50,412 bases of DNA from UBA12088 sp041920275 (GCA_041920275.1 JAYRSE010000033.1:1-50412), one strand, 5' to 3'. Shown: positions 16,860-26,128, numbered from the stretch's first letter. Notes: generated by a model from the letters alone, not told the origin. Numbers and translations are program-made.

Positions 16860-18899
16860 ATGTCGGAAGAGAACAGCAGTATCGAGCGTGTGCGTCGAAA
16901 GCTGTATGCTCGCGAGGCGCCACGGGGAGAACGTGAACGCAGGCGACTGGAGGAACAGACCGAACAGGTTTCGCAAGTGTGGGAGCAGGAGCAAAAAGTT
17001 CCCGTTGAGCAACCCGTCGTCGACCCTGTGCGAGATGCGAAAGAGGAGCTCGAGGAGCTTCGGCATGGTGTTGTGCGGGGGGTGAACGATAACCTCTCGC
17101 CACTGCTTATGTTCGGCAAACGCAAGGAACCCGTACAACAGAAAAAGAAGAAGCCCGCGGGGATCGTTTCCACCATTTTCTTCTCCTCACTCGTGTTCTT
17201 TCTCTTTGCGGGCGGGTACGCGTTCTTCCTTCTTGAGAAGGGTGGTAATGAAGTTGCGTGCAGCAAGGTGAGCATCGATGTTCTTGCGCCCACTTCGGTA
17301 CCGAGCGGGAAGGAGCTGCAACTTGATGTGACGGTCAAGAATAACAACCCGGTATCGCTTGAGAACGCCGAACTCTTGATCACGTATCCCGAGGGCACCA
17401 AAAACGCCGACGACCCGACGACACCGCTCCCCACGGTACGGGCCGAGATAGGTACGCTCGAGGTCGATATGGATGCGAAAAGGACCTCGCGCTCCATTCC
17501 GTATGGCAACGAACAGACAACGCAAACGGTCAAAATAAAATTGGAGTATTCGCTCAAAGAATCCGATCGCGTGTTAACCTGTGAGAAGGATTTTCCTTTC
17601 ACCATCGCAACCGCGCCGGTCACCCTCTCCGTCAAGGGGCTTGAGGAGATCTCTTCCGGACAAGAGTTCACGCTCACGCTCGACGTGCGTTCGAACTCCG
17701 AGGGACTCGTTCCCGATCAGCGTTTGGTGGTGGATTACCCGTTCGGTTTTCGTTTGGTGCGAGCGGATCCCGAGCCGACCGAAGGGCAGAACGTGTGGGA
17801 CCTTGGCGATATTCCGCCCGAGTTTGCGAAGGACATCAAGATCACCGGCGTCGTCGATACGCAGACCGTGGAATCACGCTCGGTGAAGTTTCGCATGGGT
17901 GAGCGTGCTAAAACGGATGCGACCTCGCTTGCGTCCACCATGAAGACGGTCGAACACCCGCTACTTATCGTACGGCCGTTCGTGAAGTTCGGGGTGACAC
18001 TGAATGGCGACAATGCCGAATCGGTTTCCGTTGTTCCGGGAGAGCAGGTGAACGGGGTCATTTCGTGGAAGAACGATCTTCCCGATCCCATCTACGACGT
18101 CACGATCGAGGCGCTCATTCCACGTGCGTATGTCGATCGTACCTCGGTGAGAGCACCGAGCGGGTACTTCAGCTCGGTCGAGCAACGTATCATTTGGACG
18201 CCACAGACGAATGATGTGTTGAGGGAGATCGCCCCGGGCAAAGAGGGAACCCTCAATTTTTCATTCAAGACGGAAAACGTCACCGAGACATCGGGAGCGC
18301 GAAACCCGGAGATACCGCTTTCATTCGCCGTTCATGCGCGTCGCGTTTCCGACCCGTCGGAGGTGCCACAGACGCTGACCGCACTCAGTCCCCGCACGGT
18401 TCGGCTCAGTTCGGTGCCACTCTTTGCGGCACATACGTACTTCACGGTCGGTCCGTTTCGTAACACCGGTCCGTACCCGCCGCGGGCGGAGCAGGAAACG
18501 ACCTTCACCGTCACCTGGCAGGTTCGAAACAGCGTCAACGATCTTTCCGACGTCACGGTCACGGGTGTCCTGCCGGTCTATGTGGAGTGGATGGAGCAGA
18601 CGTATCCGGCAGACGAGCAGGTATCGTATAACCCGAACACGCGCGAAGTGACCTGGGTACTCGGAAATGTGAATGCGGCGACCGGCTCCGTTACTCCACC
18701 GCGCGAAGCGTCGTTCCGTGTTGCTGTCGTACCGAGTGTGACCGATGTGGGTGATTATCTTACGCTCGTGCGTTCGGTGGTGATGCGGGGAGTTGACGCA
18801 TTCACTCGCGATATGGTAGAACGGACCGTGCGAGAACTGAACACGGAACTCATCGACGACCCTGCCTACCCGAAGCATATGGGGAAGGTGCAGGAGTAG
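16860..18899 (+). CDS. Single-span surface protein with Ig-like / DUF11-like repeats
   Basis: This 679-aa protein has a charged N-terminal region of about 100 residues with coiled-coil potential (RGERERRRLEEQTEQVSQV), one membrane helix (IVSTIFFSSLVFFLFAGGYAFFLL, 102-125), and a long ectodomain of beta-sandwich modules. Repeated phrases such as 'SVPSGKELQLDVTVKNNNP', 'ISSGQEFTLTLDVRSNSEG', 'PGEQVNGVISWKNDLPDP' and 'AEQETTFTVTWQVRNSVND' mark about four modules of the kind found in DUF11 and similar cell-surface proteins. No catalytic motif is seen. The topology (N-terminus inside, long outside part) suggests an envelope or attachment protein. It lies between the recO-like gene and glyQS and has its own -10 box. 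Confidence 0.75.
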   Translation: MSEENSSIERVRRKLYAREAPRGERERRRLEEQTEQVSQVWEQEQKVPVEQPVVDPVRDAKEELEELRHGVVRGVNDNLSPLLMFGKRKEPVQQKKKKPAGIVSTIFFSSLVFFLFAGGYAFFLLEKGGNEVACSKVSIDVLAPTSVPSGKELQLDVTVKNNNPVSLENAELLITYPEGTKNADDPTTPLPTVRAEIGTLEVDMDAKRTSRSIPYGNEQTTQTVKIKLEYSLKESDRVLTCEKDFPFTIATAPVTLSVKGLEEISSGQEFTLTLDVRSNSEGLVPDQRLVVDYPFGFRLVRADPEPTEGQNVWDLGDIPPEFAKDIKITGVVDTQTVESRSVKFRMGERAKTDATSLASTMKTVEHPLLIVRPFVKFGVTLNGDNAESVSVVPGEQVNGVISWKNDLPDPIYDVTIEALIPRAYVDRTSVRAPSGYFSSVEQRIIWTPQTNDVLREIAPGKEGTLNFSFKTENVTETSGARNPEIPLSFAVHARRVSDPSEVPQTLTALSPRTVRLSSVPLFAAHTYFTVGPFRNTGPYPPRAEQETTFTVTWQVRNSVNDLSDVTVTGVLPVYVEWMEQTYPADEQVSYNPNTREVTWVLGNVNAATGSVTPPREASFRVAVVPSVTDVGDYLTLVRSVVMRGVDAFTRDMVERTVRELNTELIDDPAYPKHMGKVQE

Positions 18900-18924
18900 G
18901 GCGCGGCTCTCGCGTGTACACACC

Positions 18925-20298
18925 ATGTCCACCACAGTCCCCATGGAAACACTGGTTGCGTTTGCGAAGCGGCGCGGTTTCGTCTACCCGGGCTCCGAGA
19001 TATACGGTGGTTTTGTGGGGGTATACGACTACGGCCCGTACGGTGTGGAGCTCGCGAACAACCTCAAGGCCGCGTGGTGGCGCGCGATGGTCCAGATGGA
19101 AGACAACATCGTGGGGCTCGACAGCGCCATCTTCACCCACCCGCGTGTGTGGGAGGCCTCGGGCCACGTGGGTGGGTTTTCCGACCCGCTCACCGAGTGC
19201 AGGGAATGCCATACGCGCTCGCGTGCCGACCATCTCATCGAAGCGGTGGGCGGCTTTGCGGATGAAAAGATGAGCGTTGCGGAGATCAACGAGGTCTTCG
19301 ACGGTTTGCGGGAAAAAATAGCGTGTCCGAAATGCGGGAAAAAGAACTTCACCCCGATCCGCACGTTCAACCTTTTGGTGCAGAGCAACCTCGGCAACTT
19401 CAGTGAGGATTGGAGCAAGGATCCCACGTACCTTCGAGGTGAGACCTGCCAGGGCATATACCTCGACTTCAAGCAGGTGGTGGACACCTGTCGCGTGAAG
19501 GTGCCCTTCGGGATCGCACAGATCGGCAAGGCCTTCAGGAACGAAATAGCCCCGCGTCAGTACATTTTCCGCAAGCGCGAGTTCGAGCAAATGGAGATGC
19601 AGCTCTTCACGCGGCCGGAGCAGATGATGCCGCTCTACGAGGAATGGCGGGAGAAGCGCATGCAATACTATCTCGACCTCGGCTTTCGTAAAGAGAATCT
19701 GCAGTGGCATGAGCATGAGAACCTGGTCTTTTACGCCAAAGCGGCGTGGGACATCGAGTACCGGTTTCCCTTCGGTTTCAAGGAGCTCGAAGGCGTGCAT
19801 GCGCGCAGCGATTACGATCTTACGCAACACACGAAGTTCTCCGGTGTCGACCTTTCCTACGTTGATCCGCAGACCGGCGAGAAGTACATTCCGCACGTGG
19901 TGGAGACGTCAGTGGGGCTCGACCGCACCTTCCTTGCGACACTTACCGAGTTCTATGACGAGGACGAGCTCGGTGGCGAGAAGCGCACCGTGCTGCGTTT
20001 CCCGTACCGTCTCGCGCCGGTGAAGGTGGCCGTCTTTCCGCTTCTGAAAAATAAGCCGGAGCTCGTGGCGAAAGCGCGCGCGGTGTACGACGCTCTGAAG
20101 GGCGACCTGCGTGTTGAGTTCGACGACAACGGCAACATCGGCAAACGCTATCGCAGGCAGGATGAGATCGGTACACCGTACTGCGTGACGGTCGACTTTG
20201 ACACCCTCATCGACGACACGGTCACCGTGCGCAGGAGGGACAGTGGGGAACAAGAGCGGGTGAAGGTCGAAGAGCTCCTGAAGCGTGTGAGCACCTAG
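18925..20298 (+). CDS. glyQS: Glycyl-tRNA synthetase, single-chain homodimeric type
   Basis: This 457-aa class II synthetase charges tRNA-Gly. It is the alpha2 type found in archaea, eukaryotes and some bacteria, not the alpha/beta GlyQ+GlyS type. Evidence: AKRRGFVYPGSEIYGGFVGVYDYGPYGVELANNLK at the start, FTHPRVWEASGHVGGFSDPL, Cys pairs CRECHTR and CPKCGKK (possible Zn sites at roughly 92-95 and 134-137), motif 2 QIGKAFRNEIAPRQYIFRKREFEQMEMQLF, motif 3 VVETSVGLDRTFLATL, and a C-terminal anticodon-binding domain from about residue 365 (APVKVAVFPLLKN). ATG 18925 gives the expected N-terminus. It is followed by a good terminator. Confidence 0.95.
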   Translation: MSTTVPMETLVAFAKRRGFVYPGSEIYGGFVGVYDYGPYGVELANNLKAAWWRAMVQMEDNIVGLDSAIFTHPRVWEASGHVGGFSDPLTECRECHTRSRADHLIEAVGGFADEKMSVAEINEVFDGLREKIACPKCGKKNFTPIRTFNLLVQSNLGNFSEDWSKDPTYLRGETCQGIYLDFKQVVDTCRVKVPFGIAQIGKAFRNEIAPRQYIFRKREFEQMEMQLFTRPEQMMPLYEEWREKRMQYYLDLGFRKENLQWHEHENLVFYAKAAWDIEYRFPFGFKELEGVHARSDYDLTQHTKFSGVDLSYVDPQTGEKYIPHVVETSVGLDRTFLATLTEFYDEDELGGEKRTVLRFPYRLAPVKVAVFPLLKNKPELVAKARAVYDALKGDLRVEFDDNGNIGKRYRRQDEIGTPYCVTVDFDTLIDDTVTVRRRDSGEQERVKVEELLKRVST

Positions 20299-20330
20299 CG
20301 TACCATTCGGCGTACGCGTATGTGTAAAAG

Positions 20331-20373
20331 AATTACAGTGGTAATACTTGAATTAGTACTGTAATTATTTTTT
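20331..20373 (+). terminator. Rho-independent terminator after glyQS
   Basis: AATTACAGT (20331-20339) pairs with ACTGTAATT (20358-20366), and TTTTTT follows at 20368-20373. This is the most classical intrinsic terminator in the window. Confidence 0.8.
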
Positions 20374-20443
20374 CACTGATACCCATACTCATACCCATGC
20401 GCATGCTATTCCCTCATGCTCATTTGTGCGGTAGTATACCCCT

Positions 20444-21508
20444 ATGGACACCAAGCAGCCGCTGCAGATCACCATCACGCCGGGCACCGTCGTTTCGACG
20501 GTCGCTATTCTGCTTGCGTTCTGGTTGCTTTGGTACCTGCGCGACCTTGCGCTCGTGGTGCTGACCGCGGTCGTGCTTGCAAGTGCGATAGAGCCGGCTA
20601 CGCTCGCGCTCATGCGTTTCAAGGTGCCGCGGGTCATGGCGGTCGTCCTTTTGTACCTTATCGCCACATTTCTGGTGCTCTCACTGTTCTACTTCTTCGT
20701 CCCGCAGCTTGTGCATGAGACGCGCGACTTCGCGCAAGCGTTGCCCACATACCTCAAAGCGCTCGATATATCCCCACAGGACGCGCTCTTGGGGACGGAA
20801 GGCGGCGGTTCCATCACCGAGTCGCTCCTTCAGTTCGGCGACGTGCTCAAGTCCTCTTCGAGCGGCTTCTTGAGCGCTGCGTCGGCGATTTTCGGCGGCA
20901 TCATGTCCTTTGCGCTCATTGTGGTTCTGTCGTTCTACTTTGCCGTGCAGGAGCGCGGCCTCGATGATTTCCTGCGCTTGGTCACCCCCATGCGCAAGCA
21001 CGATTACATTCTCGATCTGTGGCGCCGCGCCCAGTTCAAAATGGGACGCTGGTTGCAGGGGCAGCTCTTCCTTTCGCTCATCGTGGGCGTCATGGTCTAC
21101 GTGGGGTTACTGATCCTCGGGGTCCCGTACGCGCTTCTGCTCGGTATTGCGGCTGCGGTACTTGAGCTCATTCCGGTCTTCGGTTCCATACTCGCCGCGA
21201 TACCGGCGGTTGCGGTCGCTTTTGTGGGCGAGGGGGGTGGCACGTCGCTTGCGCTCCTCACGATCGGGCTCTACGTGGTGGTGAACCAGCTCCAGAGCAA
21301 CGTGATCTACCCGCTCGTGGTGCAAAAGGTGCTTGGAGTTTCGCCGCTCGTGGTCATTCTTGCGATCATCGTAGGCGCGCAGCTGGGCGATTTCCTCGGC
21401 ATACTCATCGCGGTACCGGTCGCGGCGGCGATACAGGAGTACGTGAACGATCTTCAGAAGCGCAAGCGCCATGAGCTACGAGGGGTCGACGCATCGCTTG
21501 CGGAGTGA
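20444..21508 (+). CDS. AI-2E family (PerM/TqsA-like) membrane permease
   Basis: This 354-aa protein has about eight membrane segments and the family pattern: an N-terminal pair of helices (WLLWYLRDLALVVLTAVVLASAIEPAT), a soluble-looking central part of about 80 residues, then FALIVVLSFYFAVQ, the LLILGVPYALLLGIAAAVLELIPVFGSILAAIPAVAVAF block and the C-terminal VIYPLVVQKVLGVSPLVVILAIIVGAQLGDFLGILIAVPVAAAIQEY. Some members export autoinducer-2 or act as Na+/H+ antiporters; the substrate here is unknown. A TAGTAT hexamer (20432-20437) lies six bases before ATG. The metG ATG is 20 nt after the stop. Confidence 0.88.
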   Translation: MDTKQPLQITITPGTVVSTVAILLAFWLLWYLRDLALVVLTAVVLASAIEPATLALMRFKVPRVMAVVLLYLIATFLVLSLFYFFVPQLVHETRDFAQALPTYLKALDISPQDALLGTEGGGSITESLLQFGDVLKSSSSGFLSAASAIFGGIMSFALIVVLSFYFAVQERGLDDFLRLVTPMRKHDYILDLWRRAQFKMGRWLQGQLFLSLIVGVMVYVGLLILGVPYALLLGIAAAVLELIPVFGSILAAIPAVAVAFVGEGGGTSLALLTIGLYVVVNQLQSNVIYPLVVQKVLGVSPLVVILAIIVGAQLGDFLGILIAVPVAAAIQEYVNDLQKRKRHELRGVDASLAE

Positions 21509-21527
21509 TATCTTTCTTGCACCTTCC

Positions 21528-22943
21528 ATGCAGCGCATTTCACTCACCACCACCTTGCCGTACGTGAACGCCGACCCGCATGTCGGCTTTGCGCTCGAGA
21601 TCGTACAGGCGGACATCGTCGCGCGCTACCACCGTCTTTCGGGTGACGAGGTGTTCTTCAACACCGGCACCGACGAGCATGGCCAGAAGATCTACCAAAA
21701 GGCGCAGGACGCAGGGAAGAACGTGCAGGCCTACGTCGACGAGTACGCCGCGCGCTTCGAGCTTTTGAAGGAGAAGCTCGACCTCTCGTACGACGCTTTC
21801 ATCCGCACCACCGACCCCAAGCACGTAGCGGCCGCACAGGAGTTTTGGCGACGATGCGAAGCGAACGGCGACATCTACAAAAAAGAGTACAAGGTGAAGT
21901 ACTGTGTCGGGTGCGAACTCGAAAAGACCGACAGCGAGCTTGCGGACGGCGCATGCCCCCTGCACCCGACCACGCCCGTAGAGCTCATCGAGGAAGAGAA
22001 CTACTTCTTTCGCTTTTCAAAGTACCGAGAGCCGCTCCTTGCGCTCTACCGTGAGCGACCCGACTTTGTGGTGCCGGAAACGCGCTTGCATGAGATACAC
22101 GCCTTCGTGGAGCGCGGGCTCGAGGATTTCAGCATCTCACGCTTGAAAGAAAAGATGCCGTGGGGTATTGCGGTCCCGGGCGATGAGGCGCATGTGATGT
22201 ACGTGTGGTTCGACGCGCTCGTGAACTACGTCTCCACCTTGGACTGGCCGGATGAGAAGTATGCACACTGGTGGCCTTCGGTGCAGTTTGCGGGCAAGGA
22301 CAACCTCCGCCAGCAGAGCGCAATGTGGCAGGCGATGCTCATGAGCGCGGGTGTGGAGCCGAGCAAGCAGGTATTCATCCACGGTTTTATCACGAGCGGA
22401 GGTCAAAAAATGAGCAAGAGCTTGGGGAACGTGATAGCCCCGTTCCCGCTCGTGGACACCTACGGCACTGATGCCCTGCGGTACTTTCTCGCGCGGCACG
22501 TGCACCCCTTCGAAGATTCCGACATGACGACGGAACGTTTTCATGAGTGCTACACCGCGAACTTGGTGAACGGGCTTGGCAACCTGGTGGCGCGCGTGAT
22601 GAAGCTCGCGGAAACGCACCTTACGGCACCGGTTGTGGTCGAGGCGCCCGACCTTGCGCAGCTTGCGGTGCTGAACGACTTCGAGTACCACGTCGCGATG
22701 GACCGCATCTGGGGCATGATCGGGGCGATCGACGAACGCATGACCTCGGAAGCACCCTTCAAGCTCGTGAAGACCGACCCTGAGGCGGGGAAGCGCATCA
22801 TCACGGACATGGTACAGGGCGTCTACACGATCGCATGCCTCTTGCGACCATTCATGCCTTCGACCGCGGAAAAGATCGCGGACGCGGTGCGAGCGAACAA
22901 AAAGCCGGAAACGATGTTTCCGAGGATCGAGCACGCCAAGTGA
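21528..22943 (+). CDS. metG: Methionyl-tRNA synthetase, short form
   Basis: This 471-aa class I synthetase charges initiator and elongator tRNA-Met. Signatures: TTTLPYVNADPHVGFALEIVQADIVARY (HIGH motif variant HVGF), TGTDEHGQKI, a zinc knuckle around YCVGCELEKTDSEL...CPLHP, YVWFDALVNYVSTLDWP, and KMSKS at K294-S298 (GGQKMSKSLGNV). It lacks the C-terminal tRNA-binding (EMAP-like) domain, as is common in reduced genomes. I start at ATG 21528 because the upstream in-frame extension overlaps the permease gene and is not family-like. Confidence 0.96.
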   Translation: MQRISLTTTLPYVNADPHVGFALEIVQADIVARYHRLSGDEVFFNTGTDEHGQKIYQKAQDAGKNVQAYVDEYAARFELLKEKLDLSYDAFIRTTDPKHVAAAQEFWRRCEANGDIYKKEYKVKYCVGCELEKTDSELADGACPLHPTTPVELIEEENYFFRFSKYREPLLALYRERPDFVVPETRLHEIHAFVERGLEDFSISRLKEKMPWGIAVPGDEAHVMYVWFDALVNYVSTLDWPDEKYAHWWPSVQFAGKDNLRQQSAMWQAMLMSAGVEPSKQVFIHGFITSGGQKMSKSLGNVIAPFPLVDTYGTDALRYFLARHVHPFEDSDMTTERFHECYTANLVNGLGNLVARVMKLAETHLTAPVVVEAPDLAQLAVLNDFEYHVAMDRIWGMIGAIDERMTSEAPFKLVKTDPEAGKRIITDMVQGVYTIACLLRPFMPSTAEKIADAVRANKKPETMFPRIEHAK

Positions 22944-23089
22944 AGGTCATGGTCGCTTTATTCCACAAAATACCCCGTAGCGCAAGCTCGGAATGGAGTG
23001 AGTTTCTGTGCCGCGTCACCGTACCTGTGGTACCGCGTTCGCATGATCAAGTCACCTGAATATCAAAGAGACAATCACTGTCATTTTGC

Positions 23090-23117
23090 TTGACAATATG
23101 TCTGACATTGATACAAT
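23090..23117 (+). promoter_or_regulatory. vapBC promoter with embedded operator palindrome
   Basis: TTGACA (23090-23095), a 16-nt spacer and TACAAT (23112-23117) form the best sigma-70 promoter in the window, with the ATG 7 nt later. The spacer contains the palindrome ATGTC-T-GACAT (23098-23108). Its position would let the antitoxin block RNA polymerase, as expected for an autoregulated toxin-antitoxin operon. Confidence 0.7.
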
Positions 23118-23124
23118 AGTATCT

Positions 23125-23376
23125 ATGACTACCACGGTACACAAAACACTACTTACCAGTCGTGAGTTTTTTCGAAGTCCGGCGAAGGTCGCGACACTTG
23201 TCGCGCATGGCGAACATATCGTGGTGACCAATCGAGGCGAAGCGGTGTTTGAGGTTGTTCCAAAACAAGTCAAAAAAGGTAAAACCATCGCCGATTTCGC
23301 CGATCTCCAGTTCAGTGATCCAAACCTTGACTCTGATTTGAGTAAACGCATAGATGAGGTTGCTTATGGCGAGTAA
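23125..23376 (+). CDS. vapB: Phd/YefM-type antitoxin
   Basis: This 83-aa protein has the antitoxin fold pattern: an N-terminal DNA-binding part (LLTSREFFRSPAKVATLVAHGEHIVVTNRGEAVFEVVP), with 'I-V-V-T-N-R-G-E-A-V' matching the strand-turn-strand of Phd/YefM proteins, then an extended, acidic C-terminus that would wrap the toxin. It would neutralise the downstream PIN-domain toxin and repress its own promoter. The gene overlaps vapC by 11 bases, giving translational coupling. ATG 23125 is preferred over upstream in-frame codons because those lie inside the promoter. Confidence 0.82.
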   Translation: MTTTVHKTLLTSREFFRSPAKVATLVAHGEHIVVTNRGEAVFEVVPKQVKKGKTIADFADLQFSDPNLDSDLSKRIDEVAYGE

Positions 23377-23758
23377 AAAGGTTCGGCCGCTCGTGCTTGA
23401 TTCCTGTGTGTGGATAGCCTACTTGCACAAGGAAGATAGCCAACACGAGAAAGCGTGCGTACTCCTCAATACGTCGGAGGTGCGAGTTCATGTGCCCGAA
23501 TATGTATTGGTTGAGGTGGTACAGGCACTTTCAAACAAAGGACGACGACAGCAGGCGGTAAACTTTTTGGATAGGGTACTATCCGACCCGAGCGTGTTCA
23601 TACCGGTCGCCGATCTTGTGTACGATACGGCGGTTCGGTTTCGAAAGGATGAGAAAGGGAAGCTTTCGTTTGTAGATATGGCACTCCTTGTGTTGAGTGA
23701 GCGGTATGATGTGATTACGTTTGACAAGCATCTTGTGAGGGCGCTCACACGCCGGTGA
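23366..23758 (+). CDS. vapC: PIN-domain ribonuclease toxin
   Basis: This 130-aa protein has the full set of acidic PIN residues that bind Mg2+/Mn2+: D12 (LVLDSCVWIAYL), E50 (EYVLVEVVQAL), D104 (SFVDMALL) and D120 (DVITFDKHL). VapC toxins cleave tRNA or rRNA and stop growth when not bound by antitoxin. The target cannot be inferred from sequence. ATG 23366 lies inside the antitoxin's last codons; the frame opens slightly earlier (23354), but MASKKVRPLVLDS fits the family start better. The pair sits between metG and tatD with no visible mobile element. Confidence 0.88.
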   Translation: MASKKVRPLVLDSCVWIAYLHKEDSQHEKACVLLNTSEVRVHVPEYVLVEVVQALSNKGRRQQAVNFLDRVLSDPSVFIPVADLVYDTAVRFRKDEKGKLSFVDMALLVLSERYDVITFDKHLVRALTRR

Positions 23759-23783
23759 TCGTCACCGCCATTTCGAGCTACCT

Positions 23784-24623
23784 ATGCACTACATCGACAC
23801 CCATACCCATGTAAACCTCGCCGCGTTTCGCGACGACTTCGATGCGGTCATTCGGCGTGCGCTCGAGAACGATGTGTGGATGGTGAACGTGGGCACACAG
23901 TACTCGACCGGCGCACGCGCGGTGGAACTTGCGGACCGCTACCCCGAAGGTGTGTACGCGACCGTGGGTCTGCACCCGATACACACGTCCGCAAGCTTTC
24001 ACGACACGGACGAGCTTGGCGAGGACGGCACGGCGTTCACGTCGCGCGGGGAAGTGTTTGATATCGAGGCGTACCGGAAGTTAGCCACGCACCCCAAGGT
24101 GCTGGCGATCGGCGAGTGCGGGCTCGACTACTTTCGCGACCCTTCTCACGAGGAGCGCGGGAAGCAGATCGAAGCGTTCGAAGCGCAGATCGCGCTTGCA
24201 AACGAGGTCGGAAAACCGCTCATGTTGCATCTCCGGAGCGGAAAGGGCGGCAACGCATACCGGGATGCGCATGCGATACTGAAGCGCACCGCCAAGGTGC
24301 GAGGCAATGCGCACTTTTTTGCCGGCTCTCTTACGGACGCGCATCTGTTCTGGGACATGGGGTACAGCACCTCGTTTACCGGTGTCATCACCTTTACGCA
24401 CGACTATGATGAGGTGGTCCGGGCGGCTCCCGCCGAACGTATCCATGCCGAGACCGACGCCCCGTACGTCGCACCCAAGCCCCACCGTGGCACGCGCAAC
24501 GAGCCCCTGTACGTACGAGAGGTGGTGGCGCGGATGGCCGAGCTGCGCGGGGTGGAGGAAGAGGAGTGGCGCGAGCGGTTGTGGGAGAACGCGAAGGCGT
24601 TCTACGTTGCGGGTGTTGCGTAA
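23784..24623 (+). CDS. tatD: TatD family metal-dependent DNase
   Basis: This 279-aa TIM-barrel hydrolase has the TatD signatures: DTHTHVNL (metal-binding HxH at the start), a GLHPIHT strand, the metal ligand Glu in IGECGLDYFRD, His in LMLHLRSG, and ETDAPYVAPKPHRGTRNEP at the C-terminal end. TatD proteins remove nucleotides from DNA 3' ends and take part in repair or DNA turnover. Length is slightly above the usual 260 aa, with a polar insert around residues 72-92. It begins 25 nt after vapC with no clear Shine-Dalgarno. Confidence 0.92.
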   Translation: MHYIDTHTHVNLAAFRDDFDAVIRRALENDVWMVNVGTQYSTGARAVELADRYPEGVYATVGLHPIHTSASFHDTDELGEDGTAFTSRGEVFDIEAYRKLATHPKVLAIGECGLDYFRDPSHEERGKQIEAFEAQIALANEVGKPLMLHLRSGKGGNAYRDAHAILKRTAKVRGNAHFFAGSLTDAHLFWDMGYSTSFTGVITFTHDYDEVVRAAPAERIHAETDAPYVAPKPHRGTRNEPLYVREVVARMAELRGVEEEEWRERLWENAKAFYVAGVA

Positions 24624-24795
24624 CGTGGTTGCCGTTTGCAGGACAGTCGTCCGTTGTGTGTACATACCACCTCCATGCGGTTCGGGTAGAAGCGGGGTGC
24701 TCATTGTACCGGTTACTGAACTCACGTCGCGCACTTCCCACCTGCGCATATATATGGTAGAGTACGCCAACATTATAAAGTAATACCAGTGTCAC

Positions 24796-25305
24796 ATGAC
24801 AAAAGAACACGAAGACAAGGAAGTGGTCGAGTTTCAAACATACGAGCTCGGCTACCACCTGGTACCGTCGCTGAGTGAAGAGGACTTGGCGCTTCGTGTG
24901 CGTGAGCTCATGGAGGCGGTCACCGCAGTCGGAGGCAAGGTGCTTTCCGAAGGTGTGCCGCAGCCCTGCACGCTCGCCTACACGATGCGTCGCCTTCGGG
25001 GAGGTGTCTGGGAGAAGTACGACACCTCGTTCTTCGGGTGGATGCGTTTCGAGGTGTCCCCCGAGGGTATGGACGCGCTCCATGAAGCGCTTGCGCACAA
25101 TGCGCACGTTATCCGTTCGCTCATGCTCAAACTCGAGGGCAAGGCGCTCGCACCCGTTCCGGAACCTCGCCAGGCACAGCCGATCGCTTTGAAAGAGGTT
25201 GCTGCGGAGCCCAAGGTGCTTGAAGCGAAGCGTGAGAGCGAGGAAGAGAAGGGGGAGGTGTCCGAAGAGGAGCTCGACAAGGAGATCGAGGATCTGATAA
25301 AGTAG
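24796..25305 (+). CDS. rpsF: Ribosomal protein bS6 with acidic C-terminal extension
   Basis: This 169-aa protein has a core of about 105 residues matching bS6 (YELGYHLVPSLSEEDLALRVRELMEAV, LAYTMRRLRGGVWEKYDTSFFGWMRFEV). It would bind 16S rRNA and uS15/bS18 in the 30S platform. The last 60 residues are charged and probably disordered (EAKRESEEEKGEVSEEELDKEIEDL), longer than in most bacteria. The gene order rpsF-ssb-rpsR is the conserved one. TAATAC at 24781-24786 lies 9 nt before ATG, so no leader is available for the S6:S18 autoregulatory mRNA site known in other bacteria. Confidence 0.92.
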   Translation: MTKEHEDKEVVEFQTYELGYHLVPSLSEEDLALRVRELMEAVTAVGGKVLSEGVPQPCTLAYTMRRLRGGVWEKYDTSFFGWMRFEVSPEGMDALHEALAHNAHVIRSLMLKLEGKALAPVPEPRQAQPIALKEVAAEPKVLEAKRESEEEKGEVSEEELDKEIEDLIK

Positions 25306-25388
25306 TGAGAGCGCGCCACGCATCGTTTTTTGACGCTCACAGGGGTGAAAAGGGACGATGTGTTGCGATTAACTCTTAAGATCAAGGT

Positions 25389-25823
25389 ATGTACCTCAAC
25401 AAAGCGATCATTATCGGCAACCTGACACGCGACCCCGAGCTCAAATCGCTCCCGAGTGGCGTGCAGGTGTGCACGTTCGGTATGGCCACCAACCGCGTTT
25501 ACCGCGACAAGGACAACAACAAGAAAGAGGAGGTCGAGTACCACAACATCGTCGTCTTCGGCAGACAAGCGGAAACGACGGCTCAGTACCTTCGTAAAGG
25601 TAGCAATGCACTCGTTGAAGGTCGCTTGCAGACCCGTTCATGGGAGCAGGACGGCCAGAAGCGCTACCGCACCGAAATACTCGCCGACCGGATCCAATTC
25701 GGAGACAGGCGGCAGAGCGATGGTGCGGGTGGCGGATACGCGCAGGAGCCCGCGGCGGCGTCCAAGAGCGACACCATCGAGTATCCGCACGAGGAGATAA
25801 ACCCCGACGACATTCCTTTCTAG
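25389..25823 (+). CDS. ssb: Single-stranded DNA-binding protein
   Basis: This 144-aa protein has an OB-fold from the start (LNKAIIIGNLTRDPELKSLPSGVQVCTFGMATNR...EVEYHNIVVFGRQAETTAQYLRKGSNALVEGRLQTRSWEQDGQKRYRTEILADRIQF), a short Gly/Ala-rich linker, and an acidic tip ending NPDDIPF. The final hydrophobic-acidic tail is the docking site for RecO, RecG and other repair enzymes, all of which are encoded in this window. It is the middle gene of rpsF-ssb-rpsR, with an 83-nt gap before it. Confidence 0.96.
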   Translation: MYLNKAIIIGNLTRDPELKSLPSGVQVCTFGMATNRVYRDKDNNKKEEVEYHNIVVFGRQAETTAQYLRKGSNALVEGRLQTRSWEQDGQKRYRTEILADRIQFGDRRQSDGAGGGYAQEPAAASKSDTIEYPHEEINPDDIPF

Positions 25824-25874
25824 TTGATGAACCCGCTCGGGTCGACCGTACAGCACTAACAGTACACCAAAGGT

Positions 25875-26078
25875 ATGAATGAACGAAACGAACAAGACCT
25901 TCCACAGGTCCAATACTTCGATTACAAAGACGTACAGACGTTGAGGCGCTACGTGAATCCGTACGGGCGTATCGTAGGCCGCAAGTACACCAAGCTTCCC
26001 GCCGGTGCGCAGCGACAGCTTGCGCGTGCCGTCAAGAACGCACGATTCATGGGTTTCCTTCCGTACGTCATCAGGTAG
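25875..26078 (+). CDS. rpsR: Ribosomal protein bS18
   Basis: This 67-aa basic protein matches bS18: QYFDYKDVQTLRRYVNPYGRIVGRKYTKLPAGAQRQLARAVKNARFMGFLPYV, covering the conserved 'L.RY....G.I..R..TGL....QR.L..AIKRAR....LPY' pattern. It pairs with bS6 on the 30S platform. The N-terminus is not zinc-binding. It is the last gene of the operon, followed by an intrinsic terminator. Confidence 0.95.
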   Translation: MNERNEQDLPQVQYFDYKDVQTLRRYVNPYGRIVGRKYTKLPAGAQRQLARAVKNARFMGFLPYVIR

Positions 26079-26106
26079 AACGTACCACACGGAGTACCAC
26101 AACGAT

Positions 26107-26128
26107 CCGCCCGAAAGGGCGGTTTGTT
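26107..26128 (+). terminator. Terminator of rpsF-ssb-rpsR
   Basis: CCGCCC and GGGCGG close a GAAA tetraloop, followed by TTTGTTGT. It lies 28 nt after the rpsR stop. Confidence 0.75.
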